Source: Kluyvera genomosp. 1
Lineage (GTDB): Bacteria > Pseudomonadota > Gammaproteobacteria > Enterobacterales > Enterobacteriaceae
Length of the DNA stretch: 64,000 nt
Assembly (NCBI RefSeq): GCF_001266615.1
Contig: NZ_LGHZ01000012.1
Coordinates: 1-64,000 of the forward strand
Direction of reading: 5' to 3'
The notes under the pieces were generated by a model. That model searched no databases. It had not been told where the DNA came from and saw only the letters and a program-made list of their open reading frames with translations. Shown in pieces: positions 1 to 9,841 of the stretch; position 1 is the first letter of the stretch; each line of letters opens with the position of its first letter. The position numbers and the translations under genes are program-made.

Positions 1-504
1 CAGGAATAGCACCATTAACTGATTGATTGCCCCGCAGTAAAGACTCACCACCAGCCCTGCGAGAATCAGCGTGACCGGCGACAGACGTTTACCCCACGCC
101 ACGCCGAACACCAGCGCACCGACGATACATGCCCCCGCGAGCGCTGCAAATTGCGAAGTCAGTACGCCTGGAATCGCCCACAGTGTAGTGACGGTCATAC
201 CGAGCTGCGCCCCCGTCGCCACGCCAAGCGTGGTCGGTTCTGCCAGTGGATTTCGCAGCACCTGCTGGAACAGCACGCCAACCAGCCCTAACCCTGCACC
301 AACCAGCAGTGAAATCGTCAGGCGCGGCAGCAGGCTGTAGTGGAAGAGCATCTGGTCGATAGCGTCAATGTTCGGCTGACGCATAGCCATAAACCACTGA
401 CTGCTCGGCAGTGCAAGGTTGAAGTTAAACCAGGTCAACGCCAGTGCGGCAATAAACAGCACGACGAGTAAGAGGGCGGCAAATGGCGACAATTTTGCTT
501 TCAC
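1..504 (-). CDS. fhuB: FhuB, ferric hydroxamate ABC permease (N-terminal part)
   Basis: Inner-membrane permease that moves Fe3+-hydroxamates (ferrichrome, coprogen, aerobactin) from FhuD into the cytoplasm, powered by FhuC. Only the first 168 codons are present; the gene runs off the left edge and the family protein has about 660 residues in two fused permease halves. It starts with GTG at 504, overlapping the fhuD stop as GTGA. Visible are a first membrane segment at about residues 6-24, a second at about 60-80 containing GAGLGLVGVLFQQ, and the conserved stretch RNPLAEPTTLGVATGAQLG that begins the permease fold. It is the last gene of fhuACDB and is probably translationally coupled to fhuD. 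Confidence 0.95.
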   Translation of the reverse strand, partial: MKAKLSPFAALLLVVLFIAALALTWFNFNLALPSSQWFMAMRQPNIDAIDQMLFHYSLLPRLTISLLVGAGLGLVGVLFQQVLRNPLAEPTTLGVATGAQLGMTVTTLWAIPGVLTSQFAALAGACIVGALVFGVAWGKRLSPVTLILAGLVVSLYCGAINQLMVLFL

Positions 505-1391
505 GCCTTGCCTCCGAGTGCATTATCCAGAATACGGGCAAAATTCATCGCCGACAGCGTTGCCCCATAGAACCACACAGCAGGAACAATTTGCAGACGG
601 TTTGCGCGAACGAACGGCATCGCCTGCCATAGTGGTGTAGCCTCAAGCTGACGCATTTGCGCGGCGTTGCCGTGATCAAAGCACAGCACATCCACGTCTT
701 TATAGGCAGCCAGCCGGTCGATACCCACCGCTGTACTGCCCCAAAAATTAGTTTCCCCTTGCCAGGCGTTTTTCACCCCTAGACGGTCCAGGATCTCCTG
801 GAACAGACAGTTAGGCCCGAACACCAACATATGGCGCGGATCCAGCAATGAAACCATCAGCAAGGGACGGTCGCCGCGGTATTTAAAGCGCGGCTTCAGA
901 CTGTCGATATAGGCGTCGAATTCCGCCAGATGACGCTGCGCCACCGCCTGCTTGTCCAGCATTTCCGCCATCTCCAACAACGAGCGACGCGCCTGAGCCA
1001 GCGGCAATTTACCGTCACTGAAGGCAAAGCTGCGGCCAGGGGCGATTCTGGCGAGGATTTCTGGCGAAGGGCCATAGCCTGCCGACCAGACAAGCATCGA
1101 AGGCTTCATCTGCGTCAACAGTTCAAGATTGGGCTCAGTACGTAACCCGACATCAATCACCGACTCCGGCAGCACCGGTTCGTTGACCCACATCCGGTAG
1201 TTAGGAATATCCGCTACGCCGTAGGGTGTGACACCCAGCGCCAGCATCAGCTCAACGGGCAGCCACTCCAGCGCCACGATACGCTCCGCGCTAACCGGCG
1301 CGGCCTGCGCCTTTTGCATCTGCCACAGCAGCGGTGAGAGCGCCATCGCCGTCAGTAAACGACGGCGGCTAATCCGATTATCAACCATCAT
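501..1391 (-). CDS. fhuD: FhuD, periplasmic ferric hydroxamate-binding protein
   Basis: Periplasmic binding protein that takes iron-hydroxamates released by FhuA and hands them to FhuBC. The 296 residues match the E. coli length. The leader carries SRRRLL at residues 8-13 followed by a hydrophobic stretch, a twin-arginine type signal, as in E. coli FhuD. Conserved stretches include VALEWLPVELMLALG, RTEPNLELL and NAWQGETNFWGSTAVG. ATG at 1391 is chosen because it shares its A with the fhuC stop (TGATG) and gives the family length; a TTG one codon earlier and an ATG one codon later are possible. Third gene of the fhu operon. Confidence 0.95.
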   Translation of the reverse strand: MMVDNRISRRRLLTAMALSPLLWQMQKAQAAPVSAERIVALEWLPVELMLALGVTPYGVADIPNYRMWVNEPVLPESVIDVGLRTEPNLELLTQMKPSMLVWSAGYGPSPEILARIAPGRSFAFSDGKLPLAQARRSLLEMAEMLDKQAVAQRHLAEFDAYIDSLKPRFKYRGDRPLLMVSLLDPRHMLVFGPNCLFQEILDRLGVKNAWQGETNFWGSTAVGIDRLAAYKDVDVLCFDHGNAAQMRQLEATPLWQAMPFVRANRLQIVPAVWFYGATLSAMNFARILDNALGGKA

Positions 1392-2188
1392 CAATAGACA
1401 AAACTTACCGGTGCAGCACCGGCTGGATGAGGCAGAATGCCCATTGGAATACCGTAGATTTTTTCCAGCGTTTCGCTGCGCATCAGCTCATTCGGTGTGC
1501 CCTGGGCAATCATTTCACCGCCGCGCAGCGCCACCAGATAATCACAGTAGCGCGCCGCCATATTGATATCATGCAGCACAGCAATCACCGTCAGACCACG
1601 CTGTTCGCTTAAGCGATGTACCAGCGCCAGCACATCAACCTGGTGTGCGATATCCAGCGCCGAGGTCGGTTCATCCAACAGCAGACAGCGGCTGTCTTGC
1701 GCAACCAGCATCGCAATCCACGCACGCTGACGTTCACCGCCAGAGAGGCTATCAACCAAACGCTGAGCCAGCGGTTTTAACCCCACCAGCGCAATGGCTT
1801 CGTCCACTTTCTCGCGGTCGGCAACGCCAAAACGCCCCAGCGCGCCGTGCCATGGGTAGCGACCAATCGCCACCAGCTCACGTACCGTCATCCCTTCCGC
1901 CGGCGGTAATTGCTGCGGCAGATAGGCGACCTTGCGGGCAAAGGCTTTGCTGTTCCAGCTCGCCAGCGGCTGACCATCCAGCAGGATATCACCCTCTGAT
2001 GGCGGCTGATGCCGGCCTAGCATTTTCAATAGCGTGGATTTACCCGAACCGTTATGCCCGATAAGACCAGTCACTTTCCCCGCAGGAAAAGTTAAAGAGA
2101 GTGGGTGAAGAAGCGTACGGCCTGGAACGCGAAAAACGACCTGTTCCAGAGAAAAGGTCGTATCAGAATGAGTTGTGTTGTCCTGCAT
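1391..2188 (-). CDS. fhuC: FhuC, ferric hydroxamate ABC ATPase
   Basis: Cytoplasmic ATPase of the FhuBC importer. It has Walker A GHNGSGKST (44-52), a Q-loop near YLPQQ (89-93), the signature LSGGERQ (148-154) and Walker B CLLLDEP followed by the D-loop SALD. The 265 residues equal the E. coli protein when translation starts at ATG 2188. An in-frame ATG at 2200 would add four residues; neither start has a strong ribosome binding site, so the start is chosen by homology. It lies downstream of fhuA, across a short hairpin, and its stop overlaps fhuD. Confidence 0.95.
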   Translation of the reverse strand: MQDNTTHSDTTFSLEQVVFRVPGRTLLHPLSLTFPAGKVTGLIGHNGSGKSTLLKMLGRHQPPSEGDILLDGQPLASWNSKAFARKVAYLPQQLPPAEGMTVRELVAIGRYPWHGALGRFGVADREKVDEAIALVGLKPLAQRLVDSLSGGERQRAWIAMLVAQDSRCLLLDEPTSALDIAHQVDVLALVHRLSEQRGLTVIAVLHDINMAARYCDYLVALRGGEMIAQGTPNELMRSETLEKIYGIPMGILPHPAGAAPVSFVY

Positions 2189-2206
2189 AACCGTCAACAT
2201 GTTAAA

Positions 2207-2227
2207 GGGCGCGGAAAACCCGCGCCC
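2207..2227 (-). terminator. Intercistronic hairpin between fhuA and fhuC
   Basis: Perfect 8-bp arms GGGCGCGG/CCGCGCCC around a 5-base loop, directly after the fhuA stop, followed on the minus strand by only three T. It looks like a leaky attenuator or mRNA-stabilising stem that could make fhuA expression exceed that of fhuCDB, rather than a full terminator. Confidence 0.5.
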
Positions 2228-2236
2228 TGGAGGTGG

Positions 2237-4456
2237 TTAGAAACGGAACGTTGCAGTAGCAACAACCTGACGCTCTGCGCCCCAGTAGCATGCATACTCG
2301 CTATAGCAGCTGGAAACGTATTCACGATCGAACAGGTTATTCACGTTAACTGCGACTGACGATCCCGCCAGGCCGAAGCGTGCCAGATCGTATTTCACCA
2401 TGGCATCAACAACGGTGTAGTCACCTACGTTAAACGATTCGTTTTTCTTGCCGGTTGAGGTGTCATTTTTGTAGTAACTGACAGTCGAACCGGTGTAACG
2501 CACACCCGCCCCGAAGGTCAGGCCACTGAGTGCAGTATCGTAGAAGGTGTAATCAGTCCAAAGAGAAGCCTGGTTACGTGGAACCTCTGCTGGACGTTTG
2601 CCTTTAAAGATAGTGTCTTCAGTGTATTCTGCATCGTTATAGCTGTAGGCTGCCGTTACGTTGATATTTTCGTTAACGGCTGCTTTGGCCTCCAACTCAA
2701 GACCACGGGAACGAATTTCACCGGTCTGAACGCTATACAGGCCCGTAGAGTCGTTCGGATCGGACGTCAGGTTCTTGTTTTTGGTCAGTTGGTAAATGGC
2801 TGCTGTCAGGACAACAGGCATATCCTTCGGTACGTATTTCACGCCCGTCTCATACTGCTTACCGCGAGAAGGATCGAACGGTTTGCCTTCTTTCGTCGAA
2901 CCAGAAGTTGGTTCGAAGGATTCGCTATAGCTAAAGTATGGGGAAATACCGTTATCAAACAGATAGTTCACCCCACCACGCCAGGTGAACTGCTGGTCGT
3001 GATTCATGGCTTCTGTACCGGTGGTACGAGTCAGGGTTGAGGTCTTCGCATAGTCATAACGACCGCCCAGCGTCAGCACCCATTTGTCCCATTCCATCTG
3101 ATCCTGTGCGTACAGGCCGGTCTGTTCCATACGGTTCAGAACCTGATACTTCGCATACGGACCGCTGACGTCGATGTTCGGATTACCGTACTGCGGATTC
3201 AACATATTCAGAGAATCAGCTGAACCGTACAGTGCATCGATGTCGTTACGCATACGAGAGTAATCAACACCGGTTAGCAGCGTATGGCCGACGTCACCAG
3301 TAGCAAAGTTGGATTGCAGCTGAGTATCGACAGTAAAGGTATTCAGATCTTCGTCAGAACGGACGTAGTTACGTTTGATGTTACCGGCACCGTCATAGCC
3401 AAAGCCATACACAGAACGGTACAGCGTTTTCACCTGGTCGTAGCGCAGGTTCTGGCGCACGGTGAAGGTATCGTTAAACGCGTGAGAGAAGTTGTAGCCC
3501 ACCATCTGCTGGCGACGCTGCATCTTGTTATCTCGTTCACCTTCGTTGAAATCGGTCGGCAGCTTATGCGAATTGCCGTTGGCATCAACGTAAGGAACAA
3601 CGGTACCTTCGCGTGGCAGCCAGCCGTAGTAGCCTGCATCCGGATCGCTTTGGAAGTTGCTCAGGAAGGTGAAGTCAGTTTTATCATCCGGACGCCAGCT
3701 AAAGGATGGTGCCACCGCGTAGCGGCTGGATTTCACCATGTCCTGCTGAGCATCCTGACTGCGGCCTAAGCCGGTCAGACGATAAGACCATACGCCAGCG
3801 TCATCAATCGCATCGCTGAAGTCAAAACCGGTCTGCCAGAGGTTATCCGTACCCATTTTGAACTGAATTTCGCGCAGCGGTTCAGTCGTCGGGCGCTTGC
3901 TGACCATGCTGACGATACCGCCCGGGTTGCTGTTGCCATACAGCACGGACGTTGGCCCACGCATCACTTCTACGCGTTCCAGGAAATAAGGGTCCATGGA
4001 AATTTCAGAGTAGTTATTACCCTGAAGTTTCATCCCATCCAGATATTGGTTGGTATTAACGGTGGTTGGTGCTGTAAAGCCACGAATGGAAACAACATCA
4101 TAAGTCGAAGAGCTGCCGCGAGTGGAGAAGACGCTCGGCGTATAGGCCATAGCATCTTTCACGGTCGTCGGTTGACGAATATCCATCTCCTGACGGGTAA
4201 TCACCGAAACAGACTGTGGCGTCTTCTCAATCGGAGTATCCGTTTTGGTTGCCGTCGCTGAGTGCTTAGCAGCAATCGTTGCCGCCGGACCCCAGGCACT
4301 TTCCTGAGCCGCAGGTGCTGCGGTGACGGTGATGGTTTCTTCTTTCGGTTTATCTGCAGCCTGTGCGTAAACAGACATGCCGCTAACCGCTGTGGCGACT
4401 ACGACTGCGAGTTTACGCAGCGAGTGGGTTGGCTGAGCAGTTTTAGAACGCGCCAT
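2237..4456 (-). CDS. fhuA: FhuA, TonB-dependent ferrichrome receptor
   Basis: Outer-membrane TonB-dependent receptor for ferrichrome, and in E. coli the receptor for phages T1, T5 and phi80. The precursor has 739 residues (E. coli 747). A signal peptide covers residues 1-33 ending VYAQA, then the TonB box EETITVTAAP, a plug domain and a beta barrel ending in ATATFRF with the terminal Phe typical of outer-membrane proteins. The start ATG 4456 gives the MARSKTAQP leader; an upstream in-frame start lies inside the promoter. The loop around residues 350-385 is shorter than E. coli gating loop L4 and lacks its two cysteines. Control is probably by Fur. Confidence 0.96.
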   Translation of the reverse strand: MARSKTAQPTHSLRKLAVVVATAVSGMSVYAQAADKPKEETITVTAAPAAQESAWGPAATIAAKHSATATKTDTPIEKTPQSVSVITRQEMDIRQPTTVKDAMAYTPSVFSTRGSSSTYDVVSIRGFTAPTTVNTNQYLDGMKLQGNNYSEISMDPYFLERVEVMRGPTSVLYGNSNPGGIVSMVSKRPTTEPLREIQFKMGTDNLWQTGFDFSDAIDDAGVWSYRLTGLGRSQDAQQDMVKSSRYAVAPSFSWRPDDKTDFTFLSNFQSDPDAGYYGWLPREGTVVPYVDANGNSHKLPTDFNEGERDNKMQRRQQMVGYNFSHAFNDTFTVRQNLRYDQVKTLYRSVYGFGYDGAGNIKRNYVRSDEDLNTFTVDTQLQSNFATGDVGHTLLTGVDYSRMRNDIDALYGSADSLNMLNPQYGNPNIDVSGPYAKYQVLNRMEQTGLYAQDQMEWDKWVLTLGGRYDYAKTSTLTRTTGTEAMNHDQQFTWRGGVNYLFDNGISPYFSYSESFEPTSGSTKEGKPFDPSRGKQYETGVKYVPKDMPVVLTAAIYQLTKNKNLTSDPNDSTGLYSVQTGEIRSRGLELEAKAAVNENINVTAAYSYNDAEYTEDTIFKGKRPAEVPRNQASLWTDYTFYDTALSGLTFGAGVRYTGSTVSYYKNDTSTGKKNESFNVGDYTVVDAMVKYDLARFGLAGSSVAVNVNNLFDREYVSSCYSEYACYWGAERQVVATATFRF

Positions 4457-4480
4457 TGGTATGTCTCTGATGAAGTGAAT

Positions 4481-4504
4481 GATAACGTAAACGAGAATTA
4501 TTAT
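4481..4504 (-). promoter_or_regulatory. Fur-box-like array at fhuA
   Basis: GATAAC-GTAAAC-GAGAAT-TATTAT resembles consecutive GATAAT-type hexamers bound by Fur, and lies between the likely promoter and the fhuA start. Position and known Fur control of fhuA in E. coli support the call. The match to the 19-bp consensus is imperfect. Confidence 0.6.
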
Positions 4505-4517
4505 TATAACCGGATGC

Positions 4518-4547
4518 ATGATAGGACAGCAGCTGGACGTATAGCAA
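4518..4547 (-). promoter_or_regulatory. Candidate fhuA promoter
   Basis: On the minus strand, -35 TTGCTA (4542-4547) and -10 TATCAT (4518-4523) are separated by 18 bases, placing the start of transcription just upstream of the Fur-like array. An alternative -10 TATAAT at 4503-4508 lies inside that array but has no good -35. Confidence 0.45.
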
Positions 4548-4630
4548 GCGATAAAAGTCCCTACCAGAATTAAGGGGTTAAGAAATAAACAGATGAAATA
4601 AAGGCGTTAAGAAAAAGAAAAAAAGAGATG

Positions 4631-4663
4631 AAAAAAAGCCCCTGTATCAAACAGAGGCTTTTT
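4631..4663 (-). terminator. Rho-independent terminator of mrcB
   Basis: On the minus strand an A/T-flanked stem of about 12 bp with one G-U type mismatch and a 6-base loop is followed by seven T. It lies just after the mrcB stop. Confidence 0.85.
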
Positions 4664-4681
4664 AATGACCACAAGGTCGTA

Positions 4682-7219
4682 TTAATTCCCGCCGAACATA
4701 TCCTTAATCCAGCCGGCTACGCCATCGCTGTCTTTCTTCTCCTGCGCTGGCGGCTGTTGCTGCTGTTGCTGCTGCGGTTGAGAAGAGGAATTATCAAACG
4801 GATTCGCAGACTGCTGCTCAATCTGCTGCTGGCTCTGCTGGCAGAGCGCATCCGGATTGGTGGTCCAGACCGGCAGCATACGCAAGCCACCGCCGCCGCA
4901 GATAAAGTTACCGTTTTCATCCACGCCCATATTGACGATATCTTCCGGCGGCGTCAGATCCAGCGCGATCGGCGATTCACTCGATAAATAGCGCTGGTAG
5001 ATAGACATCGCACCGCTAGCACCGTACAGCTTGGTTGGCTGGTTGTTATCGCGACCTACCCAGGTAATCACCACTTCACGCCCATCAATCCCGGCAAACC
5101 AGGTATCGACGTTATTGTTGGTGGTCCCGGTTTTCCCTGCCAAATGCAGGTTCGGGTATTTCGCGCCCAACTGACGGCCCGTACCGCGCTGGACCACCTG
5201 CTGCATGGTCCACAGCGTCATGTAGGCCGCCTGTGCCGGAACGGCGCGTTCAGCCTGCGGGAAGCTCTGATACAACACAGTACCGTCTTCAGCAATCACC
5301 GAACGCAGCGCCGAAAGCGTTGCGCGGTTACCGCCGCTGGCGATAGTCTGGAACGCCTGCGCCACTTCAATCGGCGTCAGGTTCAGCGCACCCAGCAGCA
5401 TTGCCGGAACGGCGTTAAGCTGATCTTTCGGCGCCCCCAACTTCAACCAGGTATCGGTGACGGCTGGTAAGCCTAGCGCCATGCCAAGGTTGACGGTCGG
5501 CACGTTCATCGAACGGGTCAACGCATCCACCAGCATGACCTGGCCGCTGTAGCGACGATCGTCATTCTGCGGTGACCATACCTGGCCGTTTGGCTGACGC
5601 AGAGCAATTGGCGCATCGGCAATCCAGGTATTCAAGCGATACTGATTCGGCTGGCTTAACGCCGTCAGATAGGTCGCCGGTTTTGCCAGAGAACCAATTG
5701 AACGACGCGCCTGCATAGCACGGTTGTAACCGGCAAACTGCGGCTCAGCCCCGCCAACCATGGCACGCACTTCACCACTGAAGCGGTCAACCACCACCAT
5801 CGCAGTTTCCAGGTCATTCAGCTTGCGCTGTTTCTTCAGTACCGGAATGCCTTCGGTCGCTGCTTTTTCTGCGGCATCCTGGGCAACAGAGTCGAAGGTA
5901 GTGAAGATTTTCACCCCAGACAGGTCTTTGACCTTATCGCCCAGCTTCGCCTGCAGCTCCTGACGTACCATCTGCATAAATGCTGGCTGCGGCGAAATCA
6001 CCCCACCGCGCGGCTGTACGCCCAGTGGTCTCGCGCTCAGCATGTCGTACAGTTCCTGATCGATGACTTTCTGCTGTTGCAGCAGGCGCAGCACCAGGTT
6101 ACGACGCTCCAGCGCCAGTTTCGGGTTACGCCATGGGTTATAAACCGACGCCCCTTTCACCATGCCCACCAGCAGCGCCTGCTGATCGAGGCTCAGCTCT
6201 TCGACCGGACGGCCAAAGTAATAGAGGCTCGCCAGCGGGAAGCCGCGGATCTCATTGTCGCCGCTCTGACCGAGATACACCTCGTTCATGTACAGCTCAA
6301 GAATACGGTCCTTGCTGTAACGTGCATCGACGATCAGCGCCATGTACGCTTCGTTCGCTTTACGCCAGTAGGAACGTTCGCTGGAGAGGAACAGGTTTTT
6401 CACCAGCTGCTGGGTCAGCGTACTCGCGCCCTGCACCGTACGTCCGGCAGTCAGGTTGGCCAATACCGCACGACCAATCGAGAAGAAGCTGATGCCGTCG
6501 TGCTCGTAGAAATGGCGGTCTTCGGTGGCGATAAGCGTGTCCACCAGCAGGTCCGGGAAGCCATTGCGCGGGACAAACAGACGCTGCTCGCCGTTTGGCG
6601 AGGACATCATGGTAATCAGGCGCGGGTCGAGGCGGAAGAAACCGAACTGACGGTTGCTGTCCATGTTCTCGATGGTTTCCAGATGATCACCATCAAAGGT
6701 CAGGCGCGCACGCACCTGCCCTTCTTTGCTGTCCGGGAAATCGAACGGGCGGCGGATCATTTCGATGCTGTTGGCCTGCACGGTGAATTCACCCGGCCGC
6801 GTCATCGCCGTCACCTGACGATACTGAGTCGCGGTCAGCAGCTGTACCATCTCGTTTTTGCTGATGGTCATATCCGGCTCAAGGTTGACCATACGGCCAT
6901 ACACCGCCGCCGGAAGCTGCCAGACTTTGCCATCAATACGGCTGCGGATTTTTTGATCCAAATAGACGCCGTAAATCGCGATCAATACCGCAAAGACGAT
7001 GCCGAGTTTGAGCAGGAACCAGAACCAGCGGTGTTTTCTGCGTGGTTTGCCTCCTTTACCGCCGCCTTTACGCGAACGCGGTTTTTCCTCATCGTAGTCA
7101 TCGTCATCATAATCGTCGTCATACTCATCATCTCTGAGCTGTCGACGGCTTACCTTTTGTTTCGCCGGACGTGCAGGCTTACCTTTTCGTCCAATCGGCT
7201 CGCGGTCATTCCCCGCCAT
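4682..7219 (-). CDS. mrcB: PBP1b, bifunctional peptidoglycan synthase
   Basis: Inner-membrane class A penicillin-binding protein that polymerises lipid II and cross-links peptidoglycan; in E. coli it is activated by LpoB. The 845 residues comprise a cytoplasmic tail rich in Asp and basic residues (1-63), one membrane segment (about 65-87), a UB2H region, a GT51 domain with the catalytic Glu in [12 protein letters not shown] (E233), and a transpeptidase domain with SxxK at SIGSLAK (Ser510), SMN in TRSMNVP and KTGTT near residue 696. The C-terminus has a poly-Gln stretch. ATG 7219 is preceded by GGAGAG at good spacing. E. coli makes a shorter form from Met46; here no Met lies before the membrane segment. 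Confidence 0.97.
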   Translation of the reverse strand: MAGNDREPIGRKGKPARPAKQKVSRRQLRDDEYDDDYDDDDYDEEKPRSRKGGGKGGKPRRKHRWFWFLLKLGIVFAVLIAIYGVYLDQKIRSRIDGKVWQLPAAVYGRMVNLEPDMTISKNEMVQLLTATQYRQVTAMTRPGEFTVQANSIEMIRRPFDFPDSKEGQVRARLTFDGDHLETIENMDSNRQFGFFRLDPRLITMMSSPNGEQRLFVPRNGFPDLLVDTLIATEDRHFYEHDGISFFSIGRAVLANLTAGRTVQGASTLTQQLVKNLFLSSERSYWRKANEAYMALIVDARYSKDRILELYMNEVYLGQSGDNEIRGFPLASLYYFGRPVEELSLDQQALLVGMVKGASVYNPWRNPKLALERRNLVLRLLQQQKVIDQELYDMLSARPLGVQPRGGVISPQPAFMQMVRQELQAKLGDKVKDLSGVKIFTTFDSVAQDAAEKAATEGIPVLKKQRKLNDLETAMVVVDRFSGEVRAMVGGAEPQFAGYNRAMQARRSIGSLAKPATYLTALSQPNQYRLNTWIADAPIALRQPNGQVWSPQNDDRRYSGQVMLVDALTRSMNVPTVNLGMALGLPAVTDTWLKLGAPKDQLNAVPAMLLGALNLTPIEVAQAFQTIASGGNRATLSALRSVIAEDGTVLYQSFPQAERAVPAQAAYMTLWTMQQVVQRGTGRQLGAKYPNLHLAGKTGTTNNNVDTWFAGIDGREVVITWVGRDNNQPTKLYGASGAMSIYQRYLSSESPIALDLTPPEDIVNMGVDENGNFICGGGGLRMLPVWTTNPDALCQQSQQQIEQQSANPFDNSSSQPQQQQQQQPPAQEKKDSDGVAGWIKDMFGGN

Positions 7220-7262
7220 GCTTTCTCTCCGCAACATTCAGGCATAAAGGCCTGATTCTCAA

Positions 7263-7286
7263 TTCTTCTGTCCTGTGACAGAAGAA
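7263..7286 (-). terminator. Hairpin between hrpB and mrcB
   Basis: Perfect 10-bp arms TTCTTCTGTC/GACAGAAGAA with a 4-base loop lie downstream of hrpB and in the leader of mrcB. There is no T tract, so it may be a processing or stabilising stem rather than a terminator. Confidence 0.4.
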
Positions 7287-7339
7287 GATATCTCTCAATT
7301 TTACGTCCCGGCGTAAACGTTTCAGCCAGGTTTACACCA

Positions 7340-9769
7340 TCACGAATACTTCTTCGTCCGCCGCGTTGGCGCGGTATTCGCCGGGTCGTCCGGCCAGACA
7401 TGCTTCGGATAGCGCCCTTTCATTTCTTTTTGCACCTCGCGGTACGCCCCTTGCCAGAACGCGCTTAAATCACGCGTGATCTGCAATGGACGCTGAGCGG
7501 GTGAAAGTAGCTCCAGCACCAGTGCCACTCGCCCTTGGGCGATGGTCGGCGTACTGGCTTCACCAAACATTTCCTGCATCCGTACCGCGAGTGCCGGCGG
7601 ATTGTCTTCGTCATAGCGAATCGCAATTCGGCTTCCCGTCGGCACAGTGTAATGAGTTGGCAGTGAACTCTCCAGACGTTGTTGTAATGACCACGGCATC
7701 CGGTCGCGCAGCGCCTGGCAAATATCGACGGATTTCAGCCCGCGCAACGAATGGACGCCATTCATATGCGGCAACAGCCAGCTTTCCAGCTCATCCAGAA
7801 GCGTCGCGTCATCCACCGCAGGCCATGGTTCCTCGGGCAACCAGCGTGCTGCACACTGTAAACGCAAGCGTAGCTGCTGCGCTTCGCTCGTCCAGTTAAG
7901 CACGCTTAATCCTTTCTCGCGAATCCCGGTCAGCATGGCCTGATGCAGTTCGCTTTCGGACAGCTTGCCCAGCGGGCGCACGCTAAGCGTCAATTGGCCA
8001 ATCTGGCTTCGACGCAGCGCCTTGAGCGTCCCCTGAGCATCATCCCACTCAATGGTGTCAGATTGTTGAAGCAGTGAAGGACAACGGGCGGTGAGCGCGT
8101 CAATATCCAGCGCACAGGCCTGCAAAATACGCGCATCCGGCGACGCGCTAACCTGCAGCAACAGCGGCGCAATCAGCCATTCGTAGCGGTTTAACGCATC
8201 ATCCGCATCCAGCATCGCTCCCATTCCGTTGGCCAGTTGATAGCGTCCTTCCTGGCCACGCCGACGGGCAATACGGTCAGGGAAGCCCTGCGCCAGCAGC
8301 GCGGGGATCGCATCGCTATCCGGCTGCCCCGCGCGACGATTAAGGCGCTTACACAGCTGTTGGCTGCGCTGCTGCCATTGGCCCTGCGGGCGGGCAAATG
8401 CCTGTAACAGGTCATGATTGGCACCACGCGGTGGCTCTTCAAGAATCGCCGCCAGCCGTGCGGCCGTTGCCACTTCATCATCGCTCTGTGCCGCCACCAG
8501 CATCGCTGCCAGGCGCGGATCGTTGCCCAGCGTCGCCATTTTCTGCCCCTTCGCCGTTAAACGCTCATCGGCCAGCGCCGCAAGCTGCGTCAACAGCCGA
8601 CGCGCTGCCGCCAGGTTTACGGCCGGGGGCTGATCCAGCCAATTGAGCTGTGTTGGATCGGTGCAGCCCCACTGCAACAATTCCAGCAGCAGTGACGACA
8701 GATCGCTTTGTAAGATTTCCGCATCGCTTTGCACCGCCGCGCGTTCTGCCTGCTCTTTTGCCAGCAGATGCATGCAGACGCCCGGCTCCAGTCGCCCGGC
8801 ACGGCCGGCGCGCTGGGTCATCGACGCCTGGCTTACCCGCTGGGTTAACAAACGCGTCAACCCGGTGCGCACGTCAAAACGGGCGACGCGCTCCTGCGCG
8901 CTGTCCACCACTAGGCGAATACCTTCAATGGTCAGGCTGGTTTCGGCGATATTGGTCGCCAGCACCACCTTACGTTTACCCGGCGGTGCGGGAAGAATCG
9001 CCTGCCGCTGTTCGCTGAGCGATAGCGCACCATATAAAGGACAAAGCAGCACATCATCAGCCACCCGTTCGGCAAGATAGTTTTGTACACGCTGAATCTC
9101 GCCCACGCCGGGCAAAAACAACAACAGTGAACCGGGCTCATTGCGCAACAGTTCCGCCGTGGCAATTGCCACCGCTTCATCAAAGCGCTGGTGTGAGGGC
9201 AACGACTGATAGCGGCGTTCCACCGGGTAGGCCCGGCCTTCGGAAATAATGGTTGGTGCCTGCGGCAGGAGACGCTGGAGTTTGTCGTTATCCAGCGTCG
9301 CCGACATGATAAGCAGCTTGAGATCATCACGAAGCCCCTGCTGCACATCCAGCAACAACGCCAGCGCCAGATCCGCCTGCAGGCTGCGCTCATGAAACTC
9401 ATCCAGGATCACCAGCCCCACGCCCGACAGTTCGGGATCGTGCTGGATCATGCGCGTCAGGATCCCCTCGGTCACAACTTCCAGCCGGGTATTGGTGCCC
9501 ACACAAGTTTCGGCACGCATACGGTATCCTACCGTTTCGCCCGGCTTTTCACCCAACAGCTCCGCCAGACGTTGCGCAACGTTGCGCGCCGCCAGCCGAC
9601 GTGGCTCCAGCAGGAGAATACGCCCTTCAATCGCTCCTTCACGCAAAATCTGCAACGGCAGCCAGGTTGATTTGCCCGCGCCCGTTGGCGCATTAAGCAG
9701 AACCTGTGGGGATTGCCGTAAGGCGAGAAGGAGTTCAGGAAGGATGCTTGCGACCGGCAACAGGGACAC
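7340..9769 (-). CDS. hrpB: HrpB, DEAH-box ATP-dependent helicase
   Basis: Cytoplasmic superfamily 2 helicase of the DEAH/RHA group; its physiological role is poorly known. The 809 residues match E. coli. Walker A is APTGAGKST (about 27-35); motif II reads DEFH (ILDEFHERSL), as in the E. coli protein; motif III is MSATLDND, and motif VI is TQRAGRAGRLEPG. The C-terminal HrpB-specific region ends ANTAPTRRTKKYS. The start is GTG at 9769, with GGAG six bases upstream. It is divergent from thpR across about 70 bases. Confidence 0.95.
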   Translation of the reverse strand: MSLLPVASILPELLLALRQSPQVLLNAPTGAGKSTWLPLQILREGAIEGRILLLEPRRLAARNVAQRLAELLGEKPGETVGYRMRAETCVGTNTRLEVVTEGILTRMIQHDPELSGVGLVILDEFHERSLQADLALALLLDVQQGLRDDLKLLIMSATLDNDKLQRLLPQAPTIISEGRAYPVERRYQSLPSHQRFDEAVAIATAELLRNEPGSLLLFLPGVGEIQRVQNYLAERVADDVLLCPLYGALSLSEQRQAILPAPPGKRKVVLATNIAETSLTIEGIRLVVDSAQERVARFDVRTGLTRLLTQRVSQASMTQRAGRAGRLEPGVCMHLLAKEQAERAAVQSDAEILQSDLSSLLLELLQWGCTDPTQLNWLDQPPAVNLAAARRLLTQLAALADERLTAKGQKMATLGNDPRLAAMLVAAQSDDEVATAARLAAILEEPPRGANHDLLQAFARPQGQWQQRSQQLCKRLNRRAGQPDSDAIPALLAQGFPDRIARRRGQEGRYQLANGMGAMLDADDALNRYEWLIAPLLLQVSASPDARILQACALDIDALTARCPSLLQQSDTIEWDDAQGTLKALRRSQIGQLTLSVRPLGKLSESELHQAMLTGIREKGLSVLNWTSEAQQLRLRLQCAARWLPEEPWPAVDDATLLDELESWLLPHMNGVHSLRGLKSVDICQALRDRMPWSLQQRLESSLPTHYTVPTGSRIAIRYDEDNPPALAVRMQEMFGEASTPTIAQGRVALVLELLSPAQRPLQITRDLSAFWQGAYREVQKEMKGRYPKHVWPDDPANTAPTRRTKKYS

Positions 9770-9841
9770 GAATGGCTCCAGGGGTTAACATTAAACGGCG
9801 GACATTGTAGCATCGCCTCAATTCATAACCGAGTACCCACG

